A stretch of 64,000 nt of DNA. Source: Spiractinospora alimapuensis. Lineage in GTDB: Bacteria; Actinomycetota; Actinomycetes; Streptosporangiales; Streptosporangiaceae. This document shows positions 43,391-51,754 of this stretch, piece after piece. Position numbers and translations under genes: made by a program. The notes under the pieces were generated by a model that was not told where the DNA came from, ran no database searches, and saw only the letters and a program-made list of their open reading frames with translations. The stretch lies in the NCBI RefSeq assembly GCF_018437505.1, contig NZ_CP072467.1:2728001-2792000 (forward strand), read 5' to 3'. Positions within the stretch are counted from its first letter, which is position 1; each line of letters opens with the position of its first letter.

Positions 43391-44749
43391 TCACGCCTCC
43401 CACGGAATTTCGGCGATGACGGTGGTGGGGCCGCCCGGCGGGCTCGTCACGGTCAGGGAGCCGTCGACGGCGTGGACCCGGTCCCACAGCCCGTACAGGC
43501 CGCTGCCATTGTCCGGGGCCGCGCCGCCCTCCCCGTCGTCGTGGACGCGGACGCGCAGGAGTTCGGCTCCGCGCCGCTGCCGGACGTGTTCCACGATGAC
43601 CTCCGCGTTGGTGGCGCCTCGGGCGTGGCGGGCGACGTTGGTGAGCGCCTCGGACGTCACGAAGTACGCGATGGCCTCGGCGCGGGCGGAGGGGCGGGTG
43701 TCCAGGTCGGCGGACAACCGAACCGGGACTGGGCAGCGCCCGGTGACTCCCGGGAGGGCCCGGACCAGGCCGTGGTCGCTGAGCACTCGCGGGTGCAGCC
43801 CCAACGCGACCTCGCGCAGTTCCGCCATGGCTTCCTTGGCCTCGGCGTGGGCCTCGTCGAGCAGAGGGGCGATCACCTCCGGGCCGGCGGAGACCCGTCC
43901 GCGGGCCCGGGAGACACTGATCGTCAGGGCGAGGAGTCGTTGCTGCGCGCCGTCGTGGAGGTCCCGTTCGATCCTGCGGCGTTCGTTCTCCGCGACGTCC
44001 ACCATGCGGCGACGCGTCTCCTTGAGCGTCGCGACCCGGCGGCGCGCCCGGACCTCGGGCGGCTCCACGATCAGGGCTTGGGCGAGTGCCCGGTCCACCC
44101 GCACCATCGCGGGCGCCAGCCACAGGGCACCGAGGGCCATCGCCGGGCCGAGGACCAGCAGCCCGACGAGTTGCGCGGCGCTCAGGTCCCCGAACGCGCT
44201 CGCGCCGGCGAGACGCGCGACGAGCGCCGCGAACATCCCGATGGGGATCCCCAGGCCGAACGCGCTGAGCACGAGCACCGTGCCGCCGCCGAGCAGTGCC
44301 CAGCCGCCGAGGACCGCCGCGTGGATGACCGAGCGCCAGGCGGCGGCCCCGTAGAGCGCGGTCAGGACCCGCAGCCACGGCTCACGGTCCCGGTCGCCCT
44401 CGTCGCCGGCCGGTTCGGGGAGGTCGGGCACGGGTTCCCCCAGCCGACGGCCCTGGAGCCGGCAGCCGGCCCGGGCGAGCGCCGCACACGCGGCGGCGAG
44501 GACCGGCAGTGTCCCCAGGAACACCCAGAACCAGGTGTCGCGCTGGGCGCTCCCGGCGAAGGTCGGGAGCGCCTGGAACTGTCGCGCTCCCGCGTCGAGG
44601 ATCCACAACACGACGAACGCCGTCGAGACCAGGAGGATCAGCGCTGGGAGGAGCAGCAAGGGGGCCAGGACAAGCGACGCCTGGGAGTGCAGCACGGCGA
44701 CAACGCGCCACCAGCGCGTCTTCCGCCGTGGCGCCGTCTCCAGGTTCAC
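43391..44749 (-). CDS. Sensor histidine kinase with multi-TM sensor
   Basis: 452 residues from GTG 44749, with AAAGGA upstream. About six membrane segments lie in the first 240 residues. The HisKA_3 box is ERRRIERDLHDGAQQRLLAL, with the phospho-His near 295. The ATPase domain shows SEALTNVARHA, VHDDGEGGA and GSGLYGLWDRV. The RDLHDGAQQ form is typical of NarL-family kinases. It forms an operon with the regulator and DUF4097 protein, resembling an actinobacterial LiaFSR-like cell-envelope stress circuit (inference). Confidence 0.92.
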   Translation of the reverse strand: MNLETAPRRKTRWWRVVAVLHSQASLVLAPLLLLPALILLVSTAFVVLWILDAGARQFQALPTFAGSAQRDTWFWVFLGTLPVLAAACAALARAGCRLQGRRLGEPVPDLPEPAGDEGDRDREPWLRVLTALYGAAAWRSVIHAAVLGGWALLGGGTVLVLSAFGLGIPIGMFAALVARLAGASAFGDLSAAQLVGLLVLGPAMALGALWLAPAMVRVDRALAQALIVEPPEVRARRRVATLKETRRRMVDVAENERRRIERDLHDGAQQRLLALTISVSRARGRVSAGPEVIAPLLDEAHAEAKEAMAELREVALGLHPRVLSDHGLVRALPGVTGRCPVPVRLSADLDTRPSARAEAIAYFVTSEALTNVARHARGATNAEVIVEHVRQRRGAELLRVRVHDDGEGGAAPDNGSGLYGLWDRVHAVDGSLTVTSPPGGPTTVIAEIPWEA

Positions 44750-45231
44750 GCTCTCGTCCTTTCCGCTGCCATTCCCAGCACATCTCACGCTAGGTCGCGG
44801 GACGGGTTCTCCGCGATGACGGCTTCCCGTCAAGGTGAGGTAGTGCCTGCACCACCACGTTGACCCACCAGGGGGACTGTCGCGGTGACGCGCTGGTGAC
44901 CACCGGCCTGGTTCGCGTTTTCGCCCCTCACGGCGATGGCCAGCCGTGGCCGAATGCGGCGGCCCGGGTGTGGTGGCTCTGCCCGGCCGACTCGATTCAC
45001 CAGGGAGGCGTGGGTTCGCCGATTGCGGGATTCCCGCGCACGGATCTTCCGGCGCGGCGTCGGCGGCGGTCCTGCGCTCGCCGTCCTGGTCGAGGCACGG
45101 GGATGGCGGGTTGGACGAAGCGATCGCGGGACGCGCGGGCAGGAACTCCGCGAATCAGACCCAGGGGTCGCACCTTCCCGGCGTCGGCCCGACGCCGGAA
45201 ACCCGTCAAACGGGACAGGTAGCGTGACGCT
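44750..45231. other. Divergent intergenic region, 480 bp
   Basis: It lies between the kinase operon (minus) and the SRPBCC gene (plus). Open frames cover it on both strands, but their Arg/Gly/Pro-rich content looks noncoding. No structured RNA, repeat or operator stood out. Confidence 0.5.
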
Positions 45232-45720
45232 ATGGTCCAGCGCAAGGTTTCCCGCACCGTCGTCATCGACGCCCCCGCGCGGCGCGTCTTTGGTTTCCTG
45301 GCTGATCCCCGGCAGCACCAGGACTTCGACGGCTCCACCACGGTCCGCGGCACGGTCGACGGCCCGCAGCGACTCCACCACGGGGCGGTGTTCCGGATGC
45401 GGATGCGACTGTGGGGGTTTCCCTACCGCACCACGAACCGGGTGGTGGAGTACCAGGAGAACCGTCGCATCGCGTGGCAGCACAGCGGTCCCCACCGGTG
45501 GCGGTGGACGTTGCGCGAGCGCCCCGACGCGACGACGCACGTCACCGCGACTTTCGACTACGCACACGGGGGACCGCTCTGGTACCTCTTCTACATCCTG
45601 TTCGGTTCTCCCGCGCGCAACGCGGCGGGGATCGAGGCCAGCCTGCCTCGCTTGAAGGCGCTGTCGGAGATCCGAGCCCGCCGCGTGCGGACGCCGTCCC
45701 ACCGTCACACCGCGAGCTGA
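45232..45720 (+). CDS. SRPBCC (START-like) superfamily protein
   Basis: 162 residues from ATG 45232. VSRTVVIDAPARRVFGFLADP is the beginning of the polyketide-cyclase/SRPBCC fold, followed by FRMRMRLWGFPYRTTNRVVEY and the long C-terminal helix. The fold binds hydrophobic ligands; function is usually lipid or polyketide handling or stress. It ends six bases before the xylulokinase start, so the two probably share a transcript, although no metabolic link is obvious. Confidence 0.87.
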   Translation: MVQRKVSRTVVIDAPARRVFGFLADPRQHQDFDGSTTVRGTVDGPQRLHHGAVFRMRMRLWGFPYRTTNRVVEYQENRRIAWQHSGPHRWRWTLRERPDATTHVTATFDYAHGGPLWYLFYILFGSPARNAAGIEASLPRLKALSEIRARRVRTPSHRHTAS

Positions 45721-45726
45721 GGTGCC

Positions 45727-47166
45727 GTGACCATGGCGGAGGCAGTGATCGGGATCGACCTCGGCACGAGCGGGGTCAAGGCCGTGGTGGCGGAGGTCGA
45801 CGGCGGGATCCTCGCCGAGTCCGAGGCGTCCTACCCCGTCCGTAGTCCCCATCCCGGCTGGGCGGAGACGGACCCCGAGGCCTGGTGGACGGCGACCGTC
45901 ACCGCCGTGCGCGACGCGGTCGTCCAGGCGCGAGCCTCCCAGGACGTCCAACCGGTCGCGGTGGGGCTCGCGGGGCAGATGCACGGGCTGGTGCTGGCAC
46001 GGCGGGACACCACGGCGGCCCGACCGGCGATGCTGTGGCCGGACAGTCGGGCGGCGGACGTGTTGTCGGGGTGGGAGTCGTTGCCGGACGAGGAGCGGGC
46101 CCGGCTGGCCAATCCGATCCTGCCGGGGATGACCGGACCGCTGTACCGCTGGGCCGCCCTTCGGGAGCCCTCCACGGTCGACTCCTCGGACGTGGGGCCG
46201 TCCTGGGTGCTGTTGCCCAAGGACTGGTTGCGGTTCCGCCTCACCGGGTGCGCCGCGACGGAGCCCACGGACGCCTCCGCGACCCTGCTGTGGGACGTGC
46301 CCGGCGACGCCTGGTCGTCGGCAGCCGTGGAGGCCGCCGGGCTGGACCCGGCGGGGCTGCCGCCGGTGGTGCCCTCGGGCGCCTCGGGCGGACCGCTCAC
46401 GCGGGACGCGGCGGCGACGTTGCGGCTCCCCGTGGGGATCCCGGTCGCGGCGGGCGCGGGGGACACTCCGGCGGCGCTGGCGGCGGCGCTCGCGTCCACC
46501 GCCGATCCCGGGGCCACGCTCGTCACCGTGGGCAGCGGCGCCCAGGTCCTGGCGTTGACGGACGAGCCGGTGGCGGCGGCCGGCACCCACGTGTACCGGA
46601 CGGTCGAGGCCACGGGCTGGTACCGGATGGCGGCGGTCGCGAACGCCGGCCTCGCCCTGGGGTGGGTGCGTGACACGCTCAACGCGTCCTGGAGCGATCT
46701 CATGGACGCCTGCGCCGTCGGACATCCGGGGGCCAACGGGGTGTTGTTCGCCCCGTTCCTCACCCCGGAGCGGTTCGGAACCGGGTCGGCCGGGGGGTTC
46801 GCGGGCCTGCGGCTCGACGTGGGCCGCGAGGACCTGCTGCGGGCCGCGGTCGAGGGCGTGGCCTTCACGATCCGGTACGCCACCGAGCTGATGCCCGAGC
46901 CATTGAGCGGCACCATCCACCTGGCCGGCGGCATCGGCCGCACCCCAGCCTTCGGCCAACTCCTCGCCGACGTCCTCGGTGTCCCCCTATCACCGCTCCC
47001 CCACCGCAGCCTCTCCGCCCTGGGCGCCTGCCAACTCGCCGCCCGCACCACCGGCGTCAATCTCCCCACCCCACCCGCGAGAGAGATTCCAACCATCACC
47101 CCAAGCGACAACGCCAAGCTCTACCGCACCACCTACGAAACCTGGAGGGAAGGCCGCGTGACGTAG
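45727..47166 (+). CDS. xylB: Xylulokinase (FGGY carbohydrate kinase)
   Basis: 479 residues from GTG 45727 (ATG 45733 is an alternative). IGIDLGTSGVKAVV is the phosphate-1 loop, VGLAGQMHGLVL and AMLWPDSRA are typical xylulokinase signatures, and AGAGDTPAALAAAL with TVGSGAQVLAL and LAGGIGRTPAFGQLLADVLG complete the ASKHA fold. It phosphorylates D-xylulose to xylulose 5-phosphate. No xylose isomerase or transporter is adjacent, so the operon context is unusual. Confidence 0.9.
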   Translation: MTMAEAVIGIDLGTSGVKAVVAEVDGGILAESEASYPVRSPHPGWAETDPEAWWTATVTAVRDAVVQARASQDVQPVAVGLAGQMHGLVLARRDTTAARPAMLWPDSRAADVLSGWESLPDEERARLANPILPGMTGPLYRWAALREPSTVDSSDVGPSWVLLPKDWLRFRLTGCAATEPTDASATLLWDVPGDAWSSAAVEAAGLDPAGLPPVVPSGASGGPLTRDAAATLRLPVGIPVAAGAGDTPAALAAALASTADPGATLVTVGSGAQVLALTDEPVAAAGTHVYRTVEATGWYRMAAVANAGLALGWVRDTLNASWSDLMDACAVGHPGANGVLFAPFLTPERFGTGSAGGFAGLRLDVGREDLLRAAVEGVAFTIRYATELMPEPLSGTIHLAGGIGRTPAFGQLLADVLGVPLSPLPHRSLSALGACQLAARTTGVNLPTPPAREIPTITPSDNAKLYRTTYETWREGRVT

Positions 47167-47272
47167 GCCGTTCCCGCTGCCCAGCCCGGCACCAGGCCGT
47201 GGAGAGGGCGCGGAGCCAACCGGAGTTGCCGCCGGGGGGGAAGGTCACGCGGAGCGTGGCGGTTAGCTTCGT

Positions 47273-47743
47273 CTAGCTCGACCAGCCGATCGAGGTGCCG
47301 TTCTCCAGGTATCGCGGTGTCCCTGCCTCCTGGGCTTTTACAGCGGCGTGAACACGTCGGGCCAGTCGATCGATCAGCACGTCGCTGAGGCATGAAGTCT
47401 CGACGAACTGGGCCTCGGAGATCTCCTCCCCGTCTGGCGTGATCCTTGCCCGCCAAGAGACGTCGAGGACACCGCCGTCGAAGATGAAGAGCACTTTGTC
47501 TCCGTGCGCCGGGTGCGGTGCCCAGTCCACAACCAATAGGCCACCGATCGGCGGCCTGACCCCCAACTCCTCCTCGACCTCCCGCACGGCGGCCTGGTAC
47601 GGAGTTTCGTCCGGCTCGACCAACCCACCAGGGATCTCAAGCGAAGGCTTGTACGTCGGCGTCACAAGGAGGACACGCCCTCGGCCATCACGGAACAGAA
47701 CCCCTGCGGCGGCCAACGGACGAGCCATTGGAGGAAGCGTCAC
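47273..47743 (-). CDS. Nudix hydrolase
   Basis: 156 residues. The Nudix box is complete: GGLVEPDETPYQ then REVEEELGV. GTG 47743 is chosen; it has only a weak ribosome site but TAGCCT lies seven bases upstream, so the mRNA could be leaderless. ATG 47728 is an alternative. The substrate is unknown; family members hydrolyse nucleoside diphosphates linked to other moieties. A second Nudix gene lies immediately upstream in the same orientation. Confidence 0.88.
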   Translation of the reverse strand: MTLPPMARPLAAAGVLFRDGRGRVLLVTPTYKPSLEIPGGLVEPDETPYQAAVREVEEELGVRPPIGGLLVVDWAPHPAHGDKVLFIFDGGVLDVSWRARITPDGEEISEAQFVETSCLSDVLIDRLARRVHAAVKAQEAGTPRYLENGTSIGWSS

Positions 47744-47763
47744 GCAGGCGAGGCTACCCCTGA

Positions 47764-48231
47764 CTATCCGAGGTGCGGGGGTGCTTTGGGGGTGAGGGCG
47801 TGGGTGATGCGGAGGTGTTGGGTGTGGTGGATGGGGAGGGCGTCGATCTCCTCAGGTGGTGTCCATTGGACGTGTGTCGATTCGGGGCTGACGCTCAGGA
47901 TGCCGCCGAGCAGGCGGGCGTGGAAGCAGATGTTGAACTGTCGGCGGACTTCGCCGTCGTCGTAGGCGATGACGTGCCGGGGATCGGTGTAGGTGCCCAC
48001 GAGTCCGGTGATCTCGATGTCGAACCCGGTCTCCTCACGGACTTCCCGCACAGCCGACTCGGGCAGACTCTCGGTCATCTCCATGACGCCCCCCGGTAGC
48101 GCCCACAGGCCACTGTCAGCACGCCGCTGCAACAGAATCCTGCCCTGATCATCAATCACCGCAGCACTCGCCGCCACCACCACCCGATTCGGCACCGGAG
48201 CGGCTGGATCATCGAAGAACTCCCGACGCAC
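47764..48231 (-). CDS. Nudix hydrolase
   Basis: 155 residues from GTG 48231, with GGGAG six bases upstream; GTG 48246 would add five residues. The Nudix box reads GGVMEMTESLPESA then REVREETGF. RILLQRRADSGLWALPGG is typical of NUDIX proteins in actinomycetes that may clean up oxidised nucleotides. It is followed by another Nudix gene 20 bp on, and the XRE-TPR gene ends just upstream, so all three may form one transcript. Confidence 0.88.
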   Translation of the reverse strand: MRREFFDDPAAPVPNRVVVAASAAVIDDQGRILLQRRADSGLWALPGGVMEMTESLPESAVREVREETGFDIEITGLVGTYTDPRHVIAYDDGEVRRQFNICFHARLLGGILSVSPESTHVQWTPPEEIDALPIHHTQHLRITHALTPKAPPHLG

Positions 48232-48270
48232 ACACACCTCCCGCACGAGTTGACGAACAGCATGGATCTT

Positions 48271-49395
48271 CTAATGGGCAGCGATGGTGTGGGCGAGGTC
48301 CTTGAGTTGTTCGGGGGTGTGGGGTGTCTGGCTGATGGCGTGGGCGGCGGTGTGGAGGCGGCGGTGGTTGCGTTTGGAGCTCACCGAATCCATGAGTTGG
48401 GGGATTGTGTGGAGTGTGGTCTCGAGGTCTGACCACGCCTGGACTCGTGCGTAGGCGGTTACTAGTGAGACGCGGTAGTAGAGGGATCCTCGGCCGTCGG
48501 GGCGGTGTGCCTCGGCGAGTTCCTGAGCGTGTTCCAGGTATGGGAGCGCGGTTTCGGGTTGCCCGAGGTCGAGGAGTGCTTCTCCGAAGTGGCCTGCCAC
48601 TTCGCACTCGTTGACCCACCAGGTCCACGGTGGGTCCGTGGCGGTGATGGAGTCCTGGACCATCCCTTGTGCTGTGGTGAGGTCTTCGATCGCGGGTTCG
48701 CGGTGGCCTAGCTGGGCGAGTGCTCTTCCGCGTCGGATTTTGGCGAGGAGGCCTACTCGTTGCGGGAGGCGTGGCTGGTCGAGCAGGGACTCGGCGATGC
48801 GGATGGCTTCTCCGGGGCGCCCGGTTTCGATGTCATGCATCGCCAGGTTGGTCAGTGCGAATCGTTCCATCGAACGATCTCCCACCTGGCGCGCGAGGAG
48901 TTGGGCTTCGAGCGTGGCGTTCCGGCAGCCGGGCTGATCGTCGGCGTCGAACAGCAGCCAGCCCGCGAGTTCGGCGGCCTCGGCCGTAGCGGCGACCACG
49001 TCGCGCGATTGTCTCGGCGGGACTATCCCTTGGTCCAGCTTCCGCTGCGCCGCCTTCCAGACACGCACTGCCACCGGGGCGATCTCGTCACCGCCGAACC
49101 GCCCATCCAGCGAAACCAGATGCGAGACGGTAGTACGTAGGTGTGTTGCCTCGTCAGTGCCCCCAGGAGGCGTGGGGACAGCACCAGCCTGGTCGCCCTC
49201 GGCGGCAGCGACGAGTGCCCCATCTGTGTCGAGGGCAGTGTCTAGTGCTCGAACCAGGTCGCCTGAGGGGGACTGTTTCCCGCTGACCACGCGTGAGATG
49301 TAGCCGGGGTCGTAGTTCACGGTCCGTGCGAGCGCTCGCAGCGACAGGCCCTGTTCGGTCATGGCGCGCCGAACAATGTCAGAGAACTCGGCCAT
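48271..49395 (-). CDS. XRE-family regulator with TPR-like C-terminus
   Basis: 374 residues from ATG 49395, with GGGAG five bases upstream. The helix-turn-helix is residues about 5-60 (GLSLRALARTVNYDPGYISRVVSGKQSP). The rest consists of alpha-helical repeats (GRALAQLGHREPAIEDL, EALLDLGQPETALPYLEHAQ), like the TPR portion of actinobacterial quorum or secondary-metabolism regulators. It is divergent from the anti-sigma-type ATPase at 49757, 361 bp away, which precedes the RiPP cluster. It may therefore regulate that cluster (inference). Confidence 0.88.
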   Translation of the reverse strand: MAEFSDIVRRAMTEQGLSLRALARTVNYDPGYISRVVSGKQSPSGDLVRALDTALDTDGALVAAAEGDQAGAVPTPPGGTDEATHLRTTVSHLVSLDGRFGGDEIAPVAVRVWKAAQRKLDQGIVPPRQSRDVVAATAEAAELAGWLLFDADDQPGCRNATLEAQLLARQVGDRSMERFALTNLAMHDIETGRPGEAIRIAESLLDQPRLPQRVGLLAKIRRGRALAQLGHREPAIEDLTTAQGMVQDSITATDPPWTWWVNECEVAGHFGEALLDLGQPETALPYLEHAQELAEAHRPDGRGSLYYRVSLVTAYARVQAWSDLETTLHTIPQLMDSVSSKRNHRRLHTAAHAISQTPHTPEQLKDLAHTIAAH

Positions 49396-49756
49396 GGGGA
49401 CTCCCGAGTGTGTTGACCGTTGCCTGCAAGCGTAAGCAACACGGTCACCCTGGCGCAGGCCGTCCACAACCCGAAACGCTCGAAGGAGCAAGGCCCCCGC
49501 GACGCTTTGAACGTCCGGGGGCACGGACACCAGCCAGTGGAGGACTGATGCCAGCGAGAACCCTAACTCCCGATAGCGGGTTTCTAGTACCCCCCGGCCC
49601 ATCCGGTGCGCGGCGCCGTCATGCGCGGGTGCGTCCCTACCTTTTCCGCCGCCCATCCCATGCCTGGTGTCGGGGTTGTGGCACCGCTCTGGACCATCCG
49701 TCGACGGTGACGTCGATCCTCGCGACCGGCCCGCTACCCGTGGTGGGGGTGACGTC
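49396..49756. other. Divergent promoter region, 361 bp
   Basis: It separates the XRE-TPR regulator from the ATPase gene and should contain their promoters. No gene, hairpin or clear operator is visible. Confidence 0.5.
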
Positions 49757-50179
49757 ATGACCACGAAGAGGTTCGCTGGCCTGCCGGGGAGCGTGGCGCT
49801 CGCCCGCGCCTGGGTCCATACGGAGTTGGCCAAGCGCGGGGTCGAGCCCGACGCGATTGATGAGGCGACGCTGGTGGTGTCGGAGCTCGGCACCAACGCG
49901 CTGCTGCACACCCGCAGCGGGGAAGTGGGCGGAACCTTCACCGTCACTGTGGAGATCCAGCCCACCCGAGCGTTGGTGAGCGTCACCGACCAAGGCAACG
50001 ACACCCAGTCCACACCCCGATGGGGACAACACCCCGACCCCCTCGACGAGCACGGGCACGGACTTCAGTTGGTCGCCGCCATGGCGGAAACCTGGACCAC
50101 CATCCTCGCGGATGACCACTGCACCGTCACCGCCCACCTGCCTTTGCTGATCCCCGCACAGAGAGGACGCGAGCGGTGA
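49757..50179 (+). CDS. Anti-sigma-type GHKL ATPase (HATPase_c_2)
   Basis: 140 residues from ATG 49757 after GGGGGTGA. The N box is VVSELGTNALLHT, the G1 box VTDQGN, and HGHGLQLVAAMA the G2 region, as in RsbW/SpoIIAB-like serine kinases common beside XRE regulators in actinomycetes. It overlaps the small downstream gene by GTGA. A target sigma factor or STAS partner is not adjacent. Co-orientation with the RiPP genes 300 bp further suggests shared regulation. Confidence 0.9.
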   Translation: MTTKRFAGLPGSVALARAWVHTELAKRGVEPDAIDEATLVVSELGTNALLHTRSGEVGGTFTVTVEIQPTRALVSVTDQGNDTQSTPRWGQHPDPLDEHGHGLQLVAAMAETWTTILADDHCTVTAHLPLLIPAQRGRER

Positions 50180-50397
50180 ACATGCCCCCTAAGGATCGCC
50201 TGCTCACCGAACTCCTCAAGCACGGCGACGTCTTCATGGGCTGGCAGCAGCTCCCCGACGGAACCCACGTCCGCACCTACCACCTCCGCAACAGCCCGTT
50301 AGCGGAATGGCACACAACCCACTGGCAAGTCGAAAACACCACCTACCCCATCGGACAAGAGAAAGCCGTCGCCAACCACCTACGCCACACCACATAA
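50176..50397 (+). CDS. Small hypothetical protein coupled to the ATPase gene
   Basis: 73 residues from GTG 50176, overlapping the ATPase stop (GTGA), with GAGAGGA upstream. The sequence is a single small domain with several Trp and His (FMGWQQLPDGTHVRTYHL, HTTHWQVENT). I do not recognise a family. Position and overlap with the ATPase suggest a partner in the same regulatory unit, perhaps replacing the DUF397 proteins usual in XRE-ATPase groups. Confidence 0.65.
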   Translation: MNMPPKDRLLTELLKHGDVFMGWQQLPDGTHVRTYHLRNSPLAEWHTTHWQVENTTYPIGQEKAVANHLRHTT

Positions 50398-50498
50398 ACC
50401 ACCTCACCGGCCGCCCCACCCACACCCTCCCGGGCCGGGGCGGCCACCCCCACCAAACCCCCGACCACAACAGGACACGCAGTTCGTAAGGAGTGAGC

Positions 50499-50792
50499 AT
50501 GCAGTTCCATAATCCGTTCCCTATCGGGAGTGACACCGCGACCGACGTGCTCGAAGGTGAAGCGACCGTCCCATTCGGCGCTCGTCTTGTGACGTACGTT
50601 CCCTTCGATCCCGACGCTGTCGCAGAGGCGAGTCGTTCCTACCTCGATCCCGGCCGACAGATCTCGGTGGTGGCCGTCGACGGCGCGACGGTGCCGATGA
50701 TGCGCCGCTCAAGCGGAGAAACCAGTACGACCACGTCGAGCCAGGATCGACAGGCTCCGGACGACGACACCGACGTCGGCGACAATGGCTGA
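50499..50792 (+). CDS. ATP-grasp-modified RiPP precursor (TgmA-like)
   Basis: 97 residues from ATG 50499, five bases after AAGGAG. The leader includes PFGARLVTYVPF (residues 26-36), which resembles the PFFARFL ligase-recognition motif of graspetides. The C-terminal core (about 71-97) has a Ser/Thr cluster S71, S72, T75-T79, S80, S81 followed by acids D83, D88-D90, D92 and D95, ending DNG. That separation of hydroxyl and acidic residues suits omega-ester macrolactones made by an ATP-grasp enzyme. The ligase and a methyltransferase follow within eight bases or less. Confidence 0.85.
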   Translation: MQFHNPFPIGSDTATDVLEGEATVPFGARLVTYVPFDPDAVAEASRSYLDPGRQISVVAVDGATVPMMRRSSGETSTTTSSQDRQAPDDDTDVGDNG

Positions 50793-50797
50793 GGCTG

Positions 50798-51754
50798 ATG
50801 ACGGTTCTCATCCTCACCCGCGACTTTGATCCCACATCGGATCACGTGATCGAGGCGCTGAACCGTCGTAGGGCGCCCGTCCTACGCTGCGATGTCGCCG
50901 ATTTTCCGTTGAAGCTCGAGTTCACGGCGACGTTGGCGGAATCATGGGCTGGCGCCCTTCGCACCCAAGAACGTGTCCTCGACCTATCCGAAGTGACGGG
51001 AATCTACTACCGGCGCCCGACGCGCTTCCGGTTTCCCAGCGGAATGAGCGACTCACACAGAGCGTGGGCCGAGGTCGAAGCCCGGCTCGGATTCCTCGGC
51101 ACGCTCGCCGCCCTCCCCCGATGGTTGAACCATCCGAGTCGGATCGCGAACGCGGAGTACAAGCCCCTCCAGCTACGCGTCGCACGTGAACTTGGGCTTC
51201 GAGTGCCCGAGACCATCGTGACCAATGTGGCAAGCGACGCCAAGGCGTTCGCCACCGGGCTGGGCAGGCCCGTGATCTACAAGCCGTTCTCTCCTCGGGG
51301 GGTGATCGATGAGGATGGCCGGCAACATCTGCTCTTCGCGACCCCGGTAACCGCCGAACAGATCGATGATCCCGCCCTGCACCTCACCACTCACATGATC
51401 CAGGAGTACGTCGCGCACACGCACGCTGTCCGCTTGTGCGTCGTGGACACGGACATGTTCGCCGCCGAGATCCATTCGGGGTCCATCGCGGGGCATCTCG
51501 ACTGGCGGAAGGACTACGCGGCCTTGAAGTACTCGCGGACCACCCCACCGGCACATATCCGCGCGACGGTTCAGTCGTTCATGTCCCACTTCGACCTTCG
51601 GTTCGGAGCGTTCGACTTCCTTGTGGACGAGTCTGGCCGGTGGGTGTTTCTGGAGATCAACCCCAACGGCCAGTGGGCCTGGATTCCCGAGGTCGCGCCG
51701 ATGATCGCGTCCGCTCTCGCCACCGCACTACAAGAAGGACGGCCACGTGAATGA
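50798..51754 (+). CDS. ATP-grasp peptide ligase (TgmB-like graspetide synthetase)
   Basis: 318 residues. An N-terminal pre-ATP-grasp domain (MTVLILTRDFDPTSDHV, then GIYYRRPTRF) is followed by the ATP-grasp fold with GRPVIYKPFSPRG (the ATP-binding Lys) and FLEINPNGQWAW (the metal-binding Glu/Asn). The enzyme should activate acidic side chains of the upstream precursor as acyl-phosphates and close ester or amide rings. It lies five bases after the precursor and overlaps the methyltransferase start by eight bases. Confidence 0.9.
   Translation: MTVLILTRDFDPTSDHVIEALNRRRAPVLRCDVADFPLKLEFTATLAESWAGALRTQERVLDLSEVTGIYYRRPTRFRFPSGMSDSHRAWAEVEARLGFLGTLAALPRWLNHPSRIANAEYKPLQLRVARELGLRVPETIVTNVASDAKAFATGLGRPVIYKPFSPRGVIDEDGRQHLLFATPVTAEQIDDPALHLTTHMIQEYVAHTHAVRLCVVDTDMFAAEIHSGSIAGHLDWRKDYAALKYSRTTPPAHIRATVQSFMSHFDLRFGAFDFLVDESGRWVFLEINPNGQWAWIPEVAPMIASALATALQEGRPRE

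Noticed and set aside
44936-45655. Upstream-extended plus-strand frame running into the SRPBCC gene
   Set aside because: It is in a different frame from the SRPBCC domain; its content is Arg/Gly-rich noncoding translation.
44830-46959. 709-codon open frame on the minus strand opposite xylulokinase
   Set aside because: Low-complexity Arg/Gly/Gln content and no motifs; the plus strand encodes a complete FGGY kinase.
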